This document shows, piece by piece, positions 41,703 through 49,581 of a DNA stretch of 64,000 nt. A program made the position numbers and the translations under genes. Source of the stretch: Acidisarcina sp963790505 (GTDB taxonomy: Bacteria > Acidobacteriota > Terriglobia > Terriglobales > Acidobacteriaceae); NCBI GenBank assembly GCA_963790505.1, contig CAWBOT010000005.1, positions 1,116,001 through 1,180,000 of the forward strand, written 5' to 3'. The notes under the pieces are model-generated. The model made no database searches. It was not told the origin of the DNA and saw nothing but the letters and a program-made list of their open reading frames with translations. Every line of letters starts with the position of its first letter. Position 1 is the first letter of the stretch.

Positions 41703-42135
41703 ATGACGATGAATAGCATCGAGCGGAGAGCCCGGCGGTCAGGGCGCAGCGGCGAAGACGGTTTTACGCTCATCGAGCTGATGATCGTCATGGTGGTGAT
41801 CGGCGTGCTCGCGACCATTGCGATCCCGAACTATATCTCCGCGCTCAGGGCCTCGAAAGAAGCGGTGCTGAAAGAAGACCTGCACGTGATGCGGCAGGCG
41901 ATCGACGCCTACACCAAGGACAAGGAGAAGGCGCCGCAGTCGCTCGACGACCTGGTTTCAGCCGGGTATCTGAAGGCGATTCCCCATGGACCCGATGACC
42001 CACAGCAACACCACCTGGGTGACCACGACCGACGATTCGGTGCAGAGCCTCGACCAGACCGACTCCGGCATCAAGGATGTGCATAGCGGATCGTCGGAAC
42101 AGGGCAGCGACGGGCAGCCTTATTCGGAGTGGTAG
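41703..42135 (+). pseudogene. Second GspG-like pseudopilin, one frameshift
   Basis: The start is the Met at 41703 or 41709. The prepilin cleavage motif DG|FTLIELMIVMVVIGVLATIAIPN is canonical, with Glu at +5. The body continues LHVMRQAIDAYTKDKEKAPQSLDDLVSAGYLKAIP, then one extra C near 41985 shifts the frame. The other frame gives MDPMTHSNTTWVTTTDDSVQ and ends GSDGQPYSEW with TAG at 42133-42135. The motif DPMT is shared with the preceding paralogue. It is adjacent to that paralogue with about 25 bases between, so both come from a tandem duplication in one operon. Confidence 0.85.
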
Positions 42136-42163
42136 GCTCATGCCTCGCGTAGAGTAGAGGCTG

Positions 42164-42937
42164 ATGAGTGCTTCCTCTGGCGACGCAATCTCCGCAATAC
42201 AATCGAATTCTGCCGCTGCGTTTATTCCAGAAATCCCGCGCGTCTACGATCGATTCACGGAGATCGTTGCGCTCGCCAAAGAGCGCTTCGACGGTGAGCT
42301 TGGCGGAAAGCTCCTGCTATACGGACAACTCGATGCGGAGGGCGCAGCGGTTGCTTTGGCGGCGAATATTGCCGGCACGGCTTCGCTGGGAGTCGACGCC
42401 GATGCAGAGCGGCTCAGGCAAGGGATTCGCCACGGGTGGTGCGATTTCGTGGTGAACCACCTCGATGAGGCCTTGCGCATCCTCAAGAATGAAGTGCGCA
42501 AGAAGCAGCCCGTCTCTGTGTGTGTCGAAGGCGATCTGGCGAAGACTTTGCGCGAGGCGGTGGAACGCGGACTGCAGCCCGATCTGCTCGCTTTAGGCGA
42601 CATGGACAGCGCAGACTTGCGGACGCTGATGGAGCGCGGGGCGGTTGTGATGAAGAACGTCGCGACGACGACAGTACACGGCGGAGTTACCTGGACGGCG
42701 GAATCCGCGGGCGCGCTGTGGCTGCCGAAGGCAGATCTCGTCGCGGCAGAATCGATTCCAACTAGAGACGAACGATTGCGATGGCTGAAGCAGGCGCCGC
42801 GTTATTTAGGGCGCACGATGTCGAAGAGTCATTATCTGCGCATGAGTGACGAAGAAGCCGAGGACTTTCAGGCGCGGCTGACCGAAGCGGTTGCTTCGGG
42901 CGCGATCGGGACGGCGATTACGATCCAGCGCCAGTAG
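42164..42937 (+). CDS. Conserved protein of unknown function
   Basis: This soluble protein of 257 residues has no signal peptide or membrane segment. It alternates alpha/beta elements: KLLLYGQLDAEGAAVALAANIAG, TASLGVDADAERLRQGIRHGWCDFVVNHLDEALRILKNEVR, then SVCVEGDLAKTLREAVERGL and PDLLALGDMD. The final helices are rich in Arg, Glu and Lys (RYLGRTMSKSHYLRMSDEE). The pattern of ADAERLRQGI plus VVNHLDEALRIL suggests a two-layer Rossmann-like enzyme, but I cannot name a family. It starts 28 bases after the second pseudopilin and overlaps the convergent engB by 20 bases. Confidence 0.7.
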   Translation: MSASSGDAISAIQSNSAAAFIPEIPRVYDRFTEIVALAKERFDGELGGKLLLYGQLDAEGAAVALAANIAGTASLGVDADAERLRQGIRHGWCDFVVNHLDEALRILKNEVRKKQPVSVCVEGDLAKTLREAVERGLQPDLLALGDMDSADLRTLMERGAVVMKNVATTTVHGGVTWTAESAGALWLPKADLVAAESIPTRDERLRWLKQAPRYLGRTMSKSHYLRMSDEEAEDFQARLTEAVASGAIGTAITIQRQ

Positions 42938-43539
42938 CGATTTGTTGCTCGCCGGCAGCGCTGATCTCGGCCCAGACTTCGTTGAGGCCGCGGCCGGTCT
43001 CGGCAGAGCAGAGCAGCATTCGTTCGATGCCTAAGCCTTCGCGCAGGGCTTTTTCGGCCTTGACGCGGGCGTTGCCGGAGAGCCGGTCGGCCTTGGTGCC
43101 GACGACGAGGAAACGGCGCCCGACACTCGCGAGAAATTCAATCAGTTGGGCGTCGCTGGCCTGCACGGGGATGTTGCTGTCGACGAGGCAGATGCAGAGC
43201 GCGAGGGTGTCGCGGTCGGTGAGGTATGGGTCGATGAATTTGGGCCACTCCGCGGAGATCGATTTGGAGATTTTGGCGTAGCCGTAGCCGGGCAGGTCGG
43301 CAAAGATCCAGCGCGGCTGCTGCCGGGTCGGCGGTGTCGGCGAGGGCAAAGAAGTTGATGGCGCGGGTGCGGCCGGGGGTCTGCGAGACCTTGGCCTGCT
43401 TTGGAGCCGAGGAGGGCATTGATGAGGCTGGATTTGCCGACGTTGGAGCGGCCGAGGAAGGCGATCTCCGGCGACGGCGGGCGGCGGGAAATGCTCGGGG
43501 GCGATGGCCGAGAGCAGGAACTTTGGGAAAGACGCGCAT
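42918..43539 (-). pseudogene. engB: Ribosome-biogenesis GTPase EngB (YsxC/YihA), with at least four frameshifts
   Basis: EngB assists assembly of the large ribosomal subunit and is essential in most bacteria tested. From the ATG at 43539 the pieces read MRVFPK, FLLSAIAPEHFPPP, PEIAFLGRSNVGKSSLINALL, KQAKVSQTPGRTRAINFFAL, then WIFADLPGYGYAKISKSISAEWPKF to the stop at 42918. The G1 (GRSNVGKS), G2 (TPGRT), G3 (DLPGYG), G4 (TKAD) and G5 (CSAE) motifs all survive. Frame changes fall near 43520, 43470, 43395 and 43330. Intact motifs around every break in an essential gene argue for sequence error more than decay. It overlaps the end of the convergent upstream gene. Confidence 0.85.
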
Positions 43540-43586
43540 CGTTCCTTTGAGACTAACCGATTGTGTCTGCTCTCTGCGGACGCGAT

Positions 43587-46040
43587 CTATTCGCTCCTCA
43601 GCGCCTGCATCGGTTCGGTGGAGGCTGCTGCGCGGGCAGGGAGCAGGCTTGCTGCCATGCCGGCGGCTGCTAGTCCGGCGGTGACTCCGATGAAGAGCGC
43701 GAGGTCGTGAGCGACGTTCATCGTGACGACCGCTGAGAGGACGGTTTTTAACGCGAGGGTGAGCAGCCAGCCAGCGGCGGTGCCGGCAGCCATGAGCAGC
43801 GCGACGCGGCGAAGCACCTGGCGCATGACGAGTTCGCGGGTGGAGCCGAGAGCCATGCGAATGCCGATCTCGCGCGTGCGCAGCTCGACCTCGTGGTTGA
43901 CGAGGCCGTAGATTCCGATGACGGCGAGCAGTACTGCGAAGGCGGCGAAGATGCCGAAGAGCCAGCTCTCCATGCGCTCAAAGGTCAACTGTTCGCTGAC
44001 CACCTGGGTCATGGTTACGGGTTCGCGGAAGGGAACGGTCGGATCGGTGTCATGCAGAACCTGGCGTAGGGCGGGCGTGAGGGCTAGCGGATCTCCACTG
44101 GAACGAACGAGAAGAAATGTGTTTCTCAGCGACTGAAGGCGGTCTTTGGGAGCGATGGCGTCCATGAGCCAATCCATCTCAGGCAGGGAGGGTTGGGTGA
44201 GGTCCTGGCGGATGCTGGTCGCGACGCCGACGATCTGCGATTTGCCCTCGGGCTTGTCGGCGTCGTCGATGTGCGCGCCGACGGGGTCGCCGCCGTTCGC
44301 AAAGAACTTCTTCTTGAAGGCATCATTGACGACCATATTTGCTGCGGCGTTCTCGGGCTTGTCGAGAGAGGGTGAGAGCATTCGGCCACGCTCAAGTTTG
44401 ATGCCCATGGCATTGAAGTAGCCGGTGGAGACGACGCGGGTTTCGGCGGCCTGCTCCTGATTCACCGGATAGGGCGGCTGGCCGGTGATGTGGATGTTAT
44501 AGCCGTCGCCCCATTCGGCGACGGGCAGTACATCGATGATACCCGCGCCGTGTACGCCGGGCAGTTGCGAGACGCGCGCGAGCATGGGCTGGTAGAAGGC
44601 GGTGAGCGGGTCACGGTCCTGATAATGGCCGGGAGACAGATCGATGGGGACGGCGAGAATGTGGGCCGGATCGAAGCCAAGGTCTGTCTTGAGAAGACCT
44701 TGCAAGGTTCGCAGCAGGAGGCCGGAGATGACGAGCAACACCAGCGACAGTGCGACTTGAATAACGACAAAGGAGGAGCGCAGGCGATGCTGGCCACGGC
44801 CAGTTCCGGCGCCCGCGCCGGAACGCAGCGCGCGATTGGGATCGGTGCCGGAGAGACGGAAGGCGGGCAGCAGCGAAGCGAGAACACTAGTTGCCAGCGA
44901 GAGGGCAAGCGCAACGGCGATGACGGTGAGGTTGAGATGAGCGTCCGCGCCGCGCTGCATGGCGTCGATCAGGAAGACGTTCATGCCCTTAAGCAACAGT
45001 GCGCTGATGGCCACCCCGCCGGCGAGGCCGACGGCGCAGAGGACGAGGCTCTCGGTGATCATCTGGCGGATGAGGCGGAACCGATCGGCACCGACGGCGG
45101 CACGCAATGCTACTTCGCGCTCGCGCTTGACGCCGCGGGCGAGTAATAGCCCAGCGACGTTGACGCAGGCAATGCCAAGTAGAGCGAGAACGGCGAGGGC
45201 CAGGATGCCGAGCGGGCCGGAGGCTTTCTTCTCGCCACGCAGGCGATTGATCTCCGTGTCGAGCGGCACGATCGTTGCGGTGTGGCCGCCCTCGGCCTCA
45301 GGGTAGGCGCGGCCAAGGGCAGCCATGACGCGATTGAGGTCGGCTTCGGCCTGGGTGCGGGTGACGCCGGGCTTGAGCAGGCCTACAGTCTTCATCCAGT
45401 GGAGGCCGCGGGCTTTCTTCCACGACTCGGGAAGGTGCAGCGGAGTGTAGATCGCATCGTGCTCGTACATGGGAAAGCGAAAGCCGGCGGGCATGACTCC
45501 GATGACGGTATAGGGTGTGCCGTCGAGCTTCACGACCTTGCCGACGGCGTCGTCGCGGCCGCCGAAGTTGGTCTTCCAAACTTCGTAACTGAGGACGGCG
45601 ATGTTATCTTTGCCGGGCTGATCTTCGCCGGGCAGGAAGGTGCGGCCGAGGACCGGTTTCACGCCGAAGACATCAAAGAAGTTGTCAGTGGCTTTGACGG
45701 CGCGCAGCGAAACCGGGCCGGTGGGCGCCTCGAGATTGATGCGTGTGAAGGTGTTGTATCCGGCGAGAGCCTCGAAGCTTTGCAATTGCGCCTTCATATC
45801 GAGGTAGCTCAGCCATGATGCGGGGAGCGAGCCGCCGGTGCGCGACTTCATCTGCGGAGCAACGAGGCGGCTCTGGTTGGCGAAGGGAAGGGGGCGCAGC
45901 AGCACGGCGTCGACGACGCTGAAGATAGCCGAGGCTGCTCCGATGCCCAGGGAGAGCGCCAGCACAGCGACGATGGCGAAGCCGGGCGATTTGCGCAACT
46001 GGCGAGCGGCGTAGCGTAGATCCTGGATGAAGGTGTGCAG
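43587..46040 (-). CDS. MacB/FtsX-type permease without ATPase (acidobacterial duplicated permease)
   Basis: The protein of about 817 residues has two FtsX-like halves, each with the MacB core. The N-terminal half begins FIQDLRYAARQLRKSPGFAI followed by VAVLALSLGIGAASAIFSVVDAVLLRPLPF, and a large periplasmic domain follows. The membrane blocks ILALAVLALLGIACVNVAGLLLARG and the second-half equivalents near residues 420-460 and 690-800 come after. The conserved leader (HTFIQDLRYAA) extends 14 codons above the nearest start-like TTG at 45998. Its first codon, 46038-46040, is CTG, with GGAGG six bases before, so a CTG start is likely. No ATPase gene is adjacent. It probably drives efflux or envelope mechanotransmission. 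Confidence 0.88.
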   Translation of the reverse strand: MHTFIQDLRYAARQLRKSPGFAIVAVLALSLGIGAASAIFSVVDAVLLRPLPFANQSRLVAPQMKSRTGGSLPASWLSYLDMKAQLQSFEALAGYNTFTRINLEAPTGPVSLRAVKATDNFFDVFGVKPVLGRTFLPGEDQPGKDNIAVLSYEVWKTNFGGRDDAVGKVVKLDGTPYTVIGVMPAGFRFPMYEHDAIYTPLHLPESWKKARGLHWMKTVGLLKPGVTRTQAEADLNRVMAALGRAYPEAEGGHTATIVPLDTEINRLRGEKKASGPLGILALAVLALLGIACVNVAGLLLARGVKREREVALRAAVGADRFRLIRQMITESLVLCAVGLAGGVAISALLLKGMNVFLIDAMQRGADAHLNLTVIAVALALSLATSVLASLLPAFRLSGTDPNRALRSGAGAGTGRGQHRLRSSFVVIQVALSLVLLVISGLLLRTLQGLLKTDLGFDPAHILAVPIDLSPGHYQDRDPLTAFYQPMLARVSQLPGVHGAGIIDVLPVAEWGDGYNIHITGQPPYPVNQEQAAETRVVSTGYFNAMGIKLERGRMLSPSLDKPENAAANMVVNDAFKKKFFANGGDPVGAHIDDADKPEGKSQIVGVATSIRQDLTQPSLPEMDWLMDAIAPKDRLQSLRNTFLLVRSSGDPLALTPALRQVLHDTDPTVPFREPVTMTQVVSEQLTFERMESWLFGIFAAFAVLLAVIGIYGLVNHEVELRTREIGIRMALGSTRELVMRQVLRRVALLMAAGTAAGWLLTLALKTVLSAVVTMNVAHDLALFIGVTAGLAAAGMAASLLPARAAASTEPMQALRSE

Positions 46041-46261
46041 GGCGTGCCTCCGGGGCGGTGTATCTGGACGTGTCTCACAAGGGAGAGCAATCCGCGAACC
46101 ATTTGGCGAAGCCCCAAAAGGCCAGTTGATTCAGCTATTTGCTTCGCGGTTTGGCTTCGCAGGGGGCAGGGTGGTGTCCGAAATCGAAAAAGTCTGTTCG
46201 GTGTCGGGCAGCGTTGCATGGCTGTGCAGCGGCTTCTACTCTTGAATTTAGAGGGGAGATT

Positions 46262-47005
46262 ATGGCCGACCGCATTTCCATTTCGCCCCAAGATCGCGTC
46301 TTTGTGCTCTCGGGCGCGGGGATCAGTGCGGAGAGCGGCATTGCCACTTTTCGCGCCAGCGACGGGTTGTGGAGCGGGCACCGCGTTGAGGACGTGGCGA
46401 CTCCGGAGGGCTGGACGGCCGATCCTGAGTTGGTGTGGCGTTTTTATTCGCAGCGGCGGCGGGATGCTTCGAGTGCGGAGCCAAATCCGGCGCATCGAGC
46501 ACTGGCGGCGCTTGAGGACGCCATTGGCGATCGCTTTTTTCTTTGCACTCAGAACGTGGATGATTTGCATGAGCGAGCCGGGTCGCGGCGGATGATCCAC
46601 ATGCATGGGCAGCTATTTGAGTCACGCTGCGAGGACGCTTGCGGCGAGCCGGTATTCGTCGATCACCGAGAATACGAGTCGATTGCCGCGATTCCGCGAT
46701 GTGCGTGCGGCGCGCGGATTCGCCCACATATCGTCTGGTTCGGCGAGATTCCGCTGGAGATGGAGCGCATTCAGCAAGAGATCGATCGCTGCACGGTGCT
46801 GCTGGTTGTGGGGACTTCGGGGATAGTGTATCCGGCGGCGAATTTCGTTCACTGGGCGAACCAGCGCAACCGCGCGGGGCGTGAGGTCGTGCGGACTATT
46901 TATGTTGGGCCAGAGCATCCGGCGAATGCGGACGCCTTCAGTGAGGTTTTGCTGGGCAAGGCGGGCGAGGTGCTGCCGGGATTGTTCCAGGTGAAGACCG
47001 CTTAA
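46262..47005 (+). CDS. Sirtuin-type NAD-dependent protein deacylase (CobB class)
   Basis: GAGGGGAG precedes the ATG at 46262. The 247 residues show the sirtuin core: GAGISAESGIATFR (18-31), TQNVDDLHERAG (96-107), catalytic His115 in MHGQLFESRC, a zinc site formed by Cys123, Cys127, Cys147 and Cys149, VWFGE and GTSGIVYPA. Tyr62 and Arg65 (YSQR) match the YxxR signature of SIRT5/CobB-type enzymes that also remove succinyl and malonyl groups, so broad deacylation of lysine is likely. It is cytoplasmic and overlaps the convergent lyase gene by 4 bases. Confidence 0.92.
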   Translation: MADRISISPQDRVFVLSGAGISAESGIATFRASDGLWSGHRVEDVATPEGWTADPELVWRFYSQRRRDASSAEPNPAHRALAALEDAIGDRFFLCTQNVDDLHERAGSRRMIHMHGQLFESRCEDACGEPVFVDHREYESIAAIPRCACGARIRPHIVWFGEIPLEMERIQQEIDRCTVLLVVGTSGIVYPAANFVHWANQRNRAGREVVRTIYVGPEHPANADAFSEVLLGKAGEVLPGLFQVKTA

Positions 47006-48078
47006 TCGGGAGGCGCTCCACCCCATGTCGTATATCTCACCCACGGCGCTTTGGCGATGAGCGCGGAGAGTTGCGGGTTGGGAAAGCGGTGCACGTAAGG
47101 AACGGCCCAGCCAATATCGGAGCCGTTATAAGGCTGGGTGACGATCTGCACGATGCCGGTTCGCTTCTGAACAATCGTTGGGTCTTCGAGAGCGGCGGTG
47201 CAGAACTTTACCAGGCGGTGGATCGCGCTGTGATCTTCGGCGTAGAGGTCGAGCCCGTTGGCCTCGCCGAGTTCGGCGAGAATGATGAGCGGCGCGAGGG
47301 CATAGAGGTGGTAGTGCATGGCCATCTGGCTGCGGTCCATCTCGGCGGTGAGGGTGCCGTCCGGCTGGATCGCCTCGACGCCCATGCGATAGGCGGTCAT
47401 GCCCCAATCGAAGGCTTCGCGATCGTTGCCGGCGATTCCGGCGGCTGCCACGGCGAGGCCGGCCCAGTAAAGGTGATTGTTCTCTCCATCACTGCCAAGA
47501 CGTTTCACCTCGGCATCGAAATATTCCCCGACACGCACAGCCATTGCGCCGAGCCACTTTTGAATTTCGGCGTCCTGCGCGGGAGTTCCCATGCCGCTGT
47601 TGCGAACTTTGAGATAGGAGATGGCGCCCCCACTGAGCGTCCAGTTCTGGATGTAGACACCCTGGAAGTTGGGCATCTTACCTGCCCACGCATTGGCCTT
47701 CGCGGCAGCATCGAGCAGCGAGTAGACGCAGACGGCAGCGGCGCGGCTGCTTTTGTAAAGATAGGCGTCGGCGGCCAGGGCCGTGGCCTGGCTGAGATGT
47801 GTCGGAGCCTCAGAGTCTTTTTGAAATGCCGCAAGCTTTTGCTGGTCGATCACCGAGGCGCGGCTGTCGGTGTAGTAAGAGCCGATCTCCAGCGTGCCGG
47901 CGAAGGGCGGCGGCGCGGGGCAGGAGTAGGGGACGCTGGTTTGCTCGATCTTGCGGCCGTCCCACGGTGAACGCAGCGTTTCTGCCGGGAGCCACACTGC
48001 CGCGAGGGCCAGCAGAATGATCGCGAGATACCGCCAGGGGAAGGGAGTTCGGATTCTCATTGATCGTGCGGGAATCAT
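47002..48078 (-). CDS. Exported alginate lyase-family protein (PL5-like)
   Basis: Signal peptide at the N-terminus (WRYLAIILLALAAVWLPA); the start may instead be the Met at 48060. The mature alpha-barrel shows the family markers: WTLSGGAISYLKVRN, SDGENNHLYWAGLAVAAAG (the NNH active-site pair), RSQMAMHYHLYALAPLIILAELGE (the Arg/Tyr region) and PYNGSDIGWAVPY. The arrangement matches PL5 mannuronate lyases, though alginate itself is inferred; related polyuronates are possible. Downstream of an MFS transporter gene on the same strand (51 bases), with which it may form an uptake/degradation pair. Confidence 0.88.
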   Translation of the reverse strand: MIPARSMRIRTPFPWRYLAIILLALAAVWLPAETLRSPWDGRKIEQTSVPYSCPAPPPFAGTLEIGSYYTDSRASVIDQQKLAAFQKDSEAPTHLSQATALAADAYLYKSSRAAAVCVYSLLDAAAKANAWAGKMPNFQGVYIQNWTLSGGAISYLKVRNSGMGTPAQDAEIQKWLGAMAVRVGEYFDAEVKRLGSDGENNHLYWAGLAVAAAGIAGNDREAFDWGMTAYRMGVEAIQPDGTLTAEMDRSQMAMHYHLYALAPLIILAELGEANGLDLYAEDHSAIHRLVKFCTAALEDPTIVQKRTGIVQIVTQPYNGSDIGWAVPYVHRFPNPQLSALIAKAPWVRYTTWGGAPPD

Positions 48079-48129
48079 TTTGGCTGAAGACGTTTGTTCG
48101 TTTGAAAAAGATGCAGCAGACAGAAATCG

Positions 48130-49422
48130 TCATTCCATGCTGCGTTTTTTCTGATTCAGCGGGCGCAAGAAGAAGATGATTCCGCCGGAGAGGATGAGCG
48201 CTGCAGACATGAGCAGAAATCCGGCGCGGGCGTTGCCGGTCTTTGCCTGCAGGAGGCCGACGATCCAGGAGCCGGCGAAGGCGCCGAGCGCGCCGCACGA
48301 GTTTACGAGGGCGAGGATCTCTCCGGCGACGTTGCGGGGCAGCATCTCGGGGAAGATCGCCCAATAGGGGCCATAAGGCGCATACATGCAGCCACCGGCG
48401 AGGATCAGAAATCCATAGGCGGCCCAGAAGCTGTGATCGGCGGCGAGGTAAGAGCCGAACATGGCAACGCCGGAGAGCACGAGAAAGGGCCAGACGAAAC
48501 GTTTGCGGCTCAAGGTGCGATCGGAGAAATGGGCGACGAGCAGCATAAGGATGATTCCGAGAAGATAGGGAACTGCGCTCAGCAGGCCGACGGTCTCGAT
48601 GCCCCGGGTCATGCCGGCGTGGATGATGGTCGGCAGCCATAAGACAAATCCATAAAGCCCCACGCTCCAGCAGAAGAATTGAACGCACAGCAGCAGGACG
48701 CTGGGCATCTTGAGCGCCGCGAAGAAGCTCGAGGATTGCGGGATGGCGCGTTGCTCGAGAGCGAGTTCACTTTCAAGATGCACGCTTACTTCGCGACTGA
48801 GCCACGAGACTTGTTCTGGGAGATCGCGGACCACGAAGAGCCAGACGAAAGCCCACGCGACGGAAGGCAGCCCCTCGATGATGAAGGCCATTTGCCAGCC
48901 AACGGCTTTGATGAGGTAGCCGGTTACGGCGGACATCCATAGTACGGTGATCGGGTTGCCGAGAATGAGGATCGAGTTGGCGCGGGAGCGTTCAGTGCGT
49001 GTGAACCAGTTGGTGATGAGGATGAGCATCGCGGGAAAGATGAGGCTCTCTGAGACGCCGAGCAGCAACCGATCGAGGGCCAGCAGCCAGAAGACGCGGA
49101 TGACTCCGGTGAGCGATGCAAGCACGCCCCAGAGGATCAGCGAGTAGAAGACCAGGCGGCTGGCGCTGGTCCGCCGCGCGTAGGCGATGCCCGGGACCTG
49201 AAAGAAGAAGTAGCCGAGGAAGAAGAGCGAGCCGAGCAGCGCCGATTGCGAGTTGGTGATGTGGAGCGTCCTGGCGAGGCCGGCAGCCGCGCCGAAGCCG
49301 TAGTTGGCGCGGTCGAGATAGGCGAGGCTGTAGGTGACGAAGACGGCGGGCAGCAGGTAGAGCCAGCGCCGCCGCAACTCCCGTTGAACGAGCGCCGCGT
49401 CGCCTTCCTGCCCAGTCAGCAC
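48130..49422 (-). CDS. MFS transporter, anion:cation symporter-like family
   Basis: This inner-membrane protein of 430 residues has about 12 hydrophobic segments. YSLAYLDRANYGFGAAAGL in TM1, the A-motif-like loop ARRTSASR and GVSESLIFPAMLILITNWF in TM4 are typical of the ACS group, which imports organic acids and sugar acids such as hexuronates, glucarate and tartrate. The adjacent alginate-lyase-like gene makes a uronate or oligouronate substrate plausible (inference). The gap of 159 bases to the divergent kinase fusion gene holds both promoters; I see no clear boxes. Confidence 0.9.
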   Translation of the reverse strand: MLTGQEGDAALVQRELRRRWLYLLPAVFVTYSLAYLDRANYGFGAAAGLARTLHITNSQSALLGSLFFLGYFFFQVPGIAYARRTSASRLVFYSLILWGVLASLTGVIRVFWLLALDRLLLGVSESLIFPAMLILITNWFTRTERSRANSILILGNPITVLWMSAVTGYLIKAVGWQMAFIIEGLPSVAWAFVWLFVVRDLPEQVSWLSREVSVHLESELALEQRAIPQSSSFFAALKMPSVLLLCVQFFCWSVGLYGFVLWLPTIIHAGMTRGIETVGLLSAVPYLLGIILMLLVAHFSDRTLSRKRFVWPFLVLSGVAMFGSYLAADHSFWAAYGFLILAGGCMYAPYGPYWAIFPEMLPRNVAGEILALVNSCGALGAFAGSWIVGLLQAKTGNARAGFLLMSAALILSGGIIFFLRPLNQKKRSME

Positions 49423-49581
49423 ACTGGATTTATAGCAGTTGCAGGCCTTGGTTTGCGCAACGCGGCGGTGGATGGGCCTGTTATAGACTTGGTTTCAGGT
49501 GCGAGGCGGCCAACCCGCCTTCGTATCCGCATCGGTTCGCTGGCTCCGGACCGCGCATGATGAGAGGGGCGAAGTCCACGC

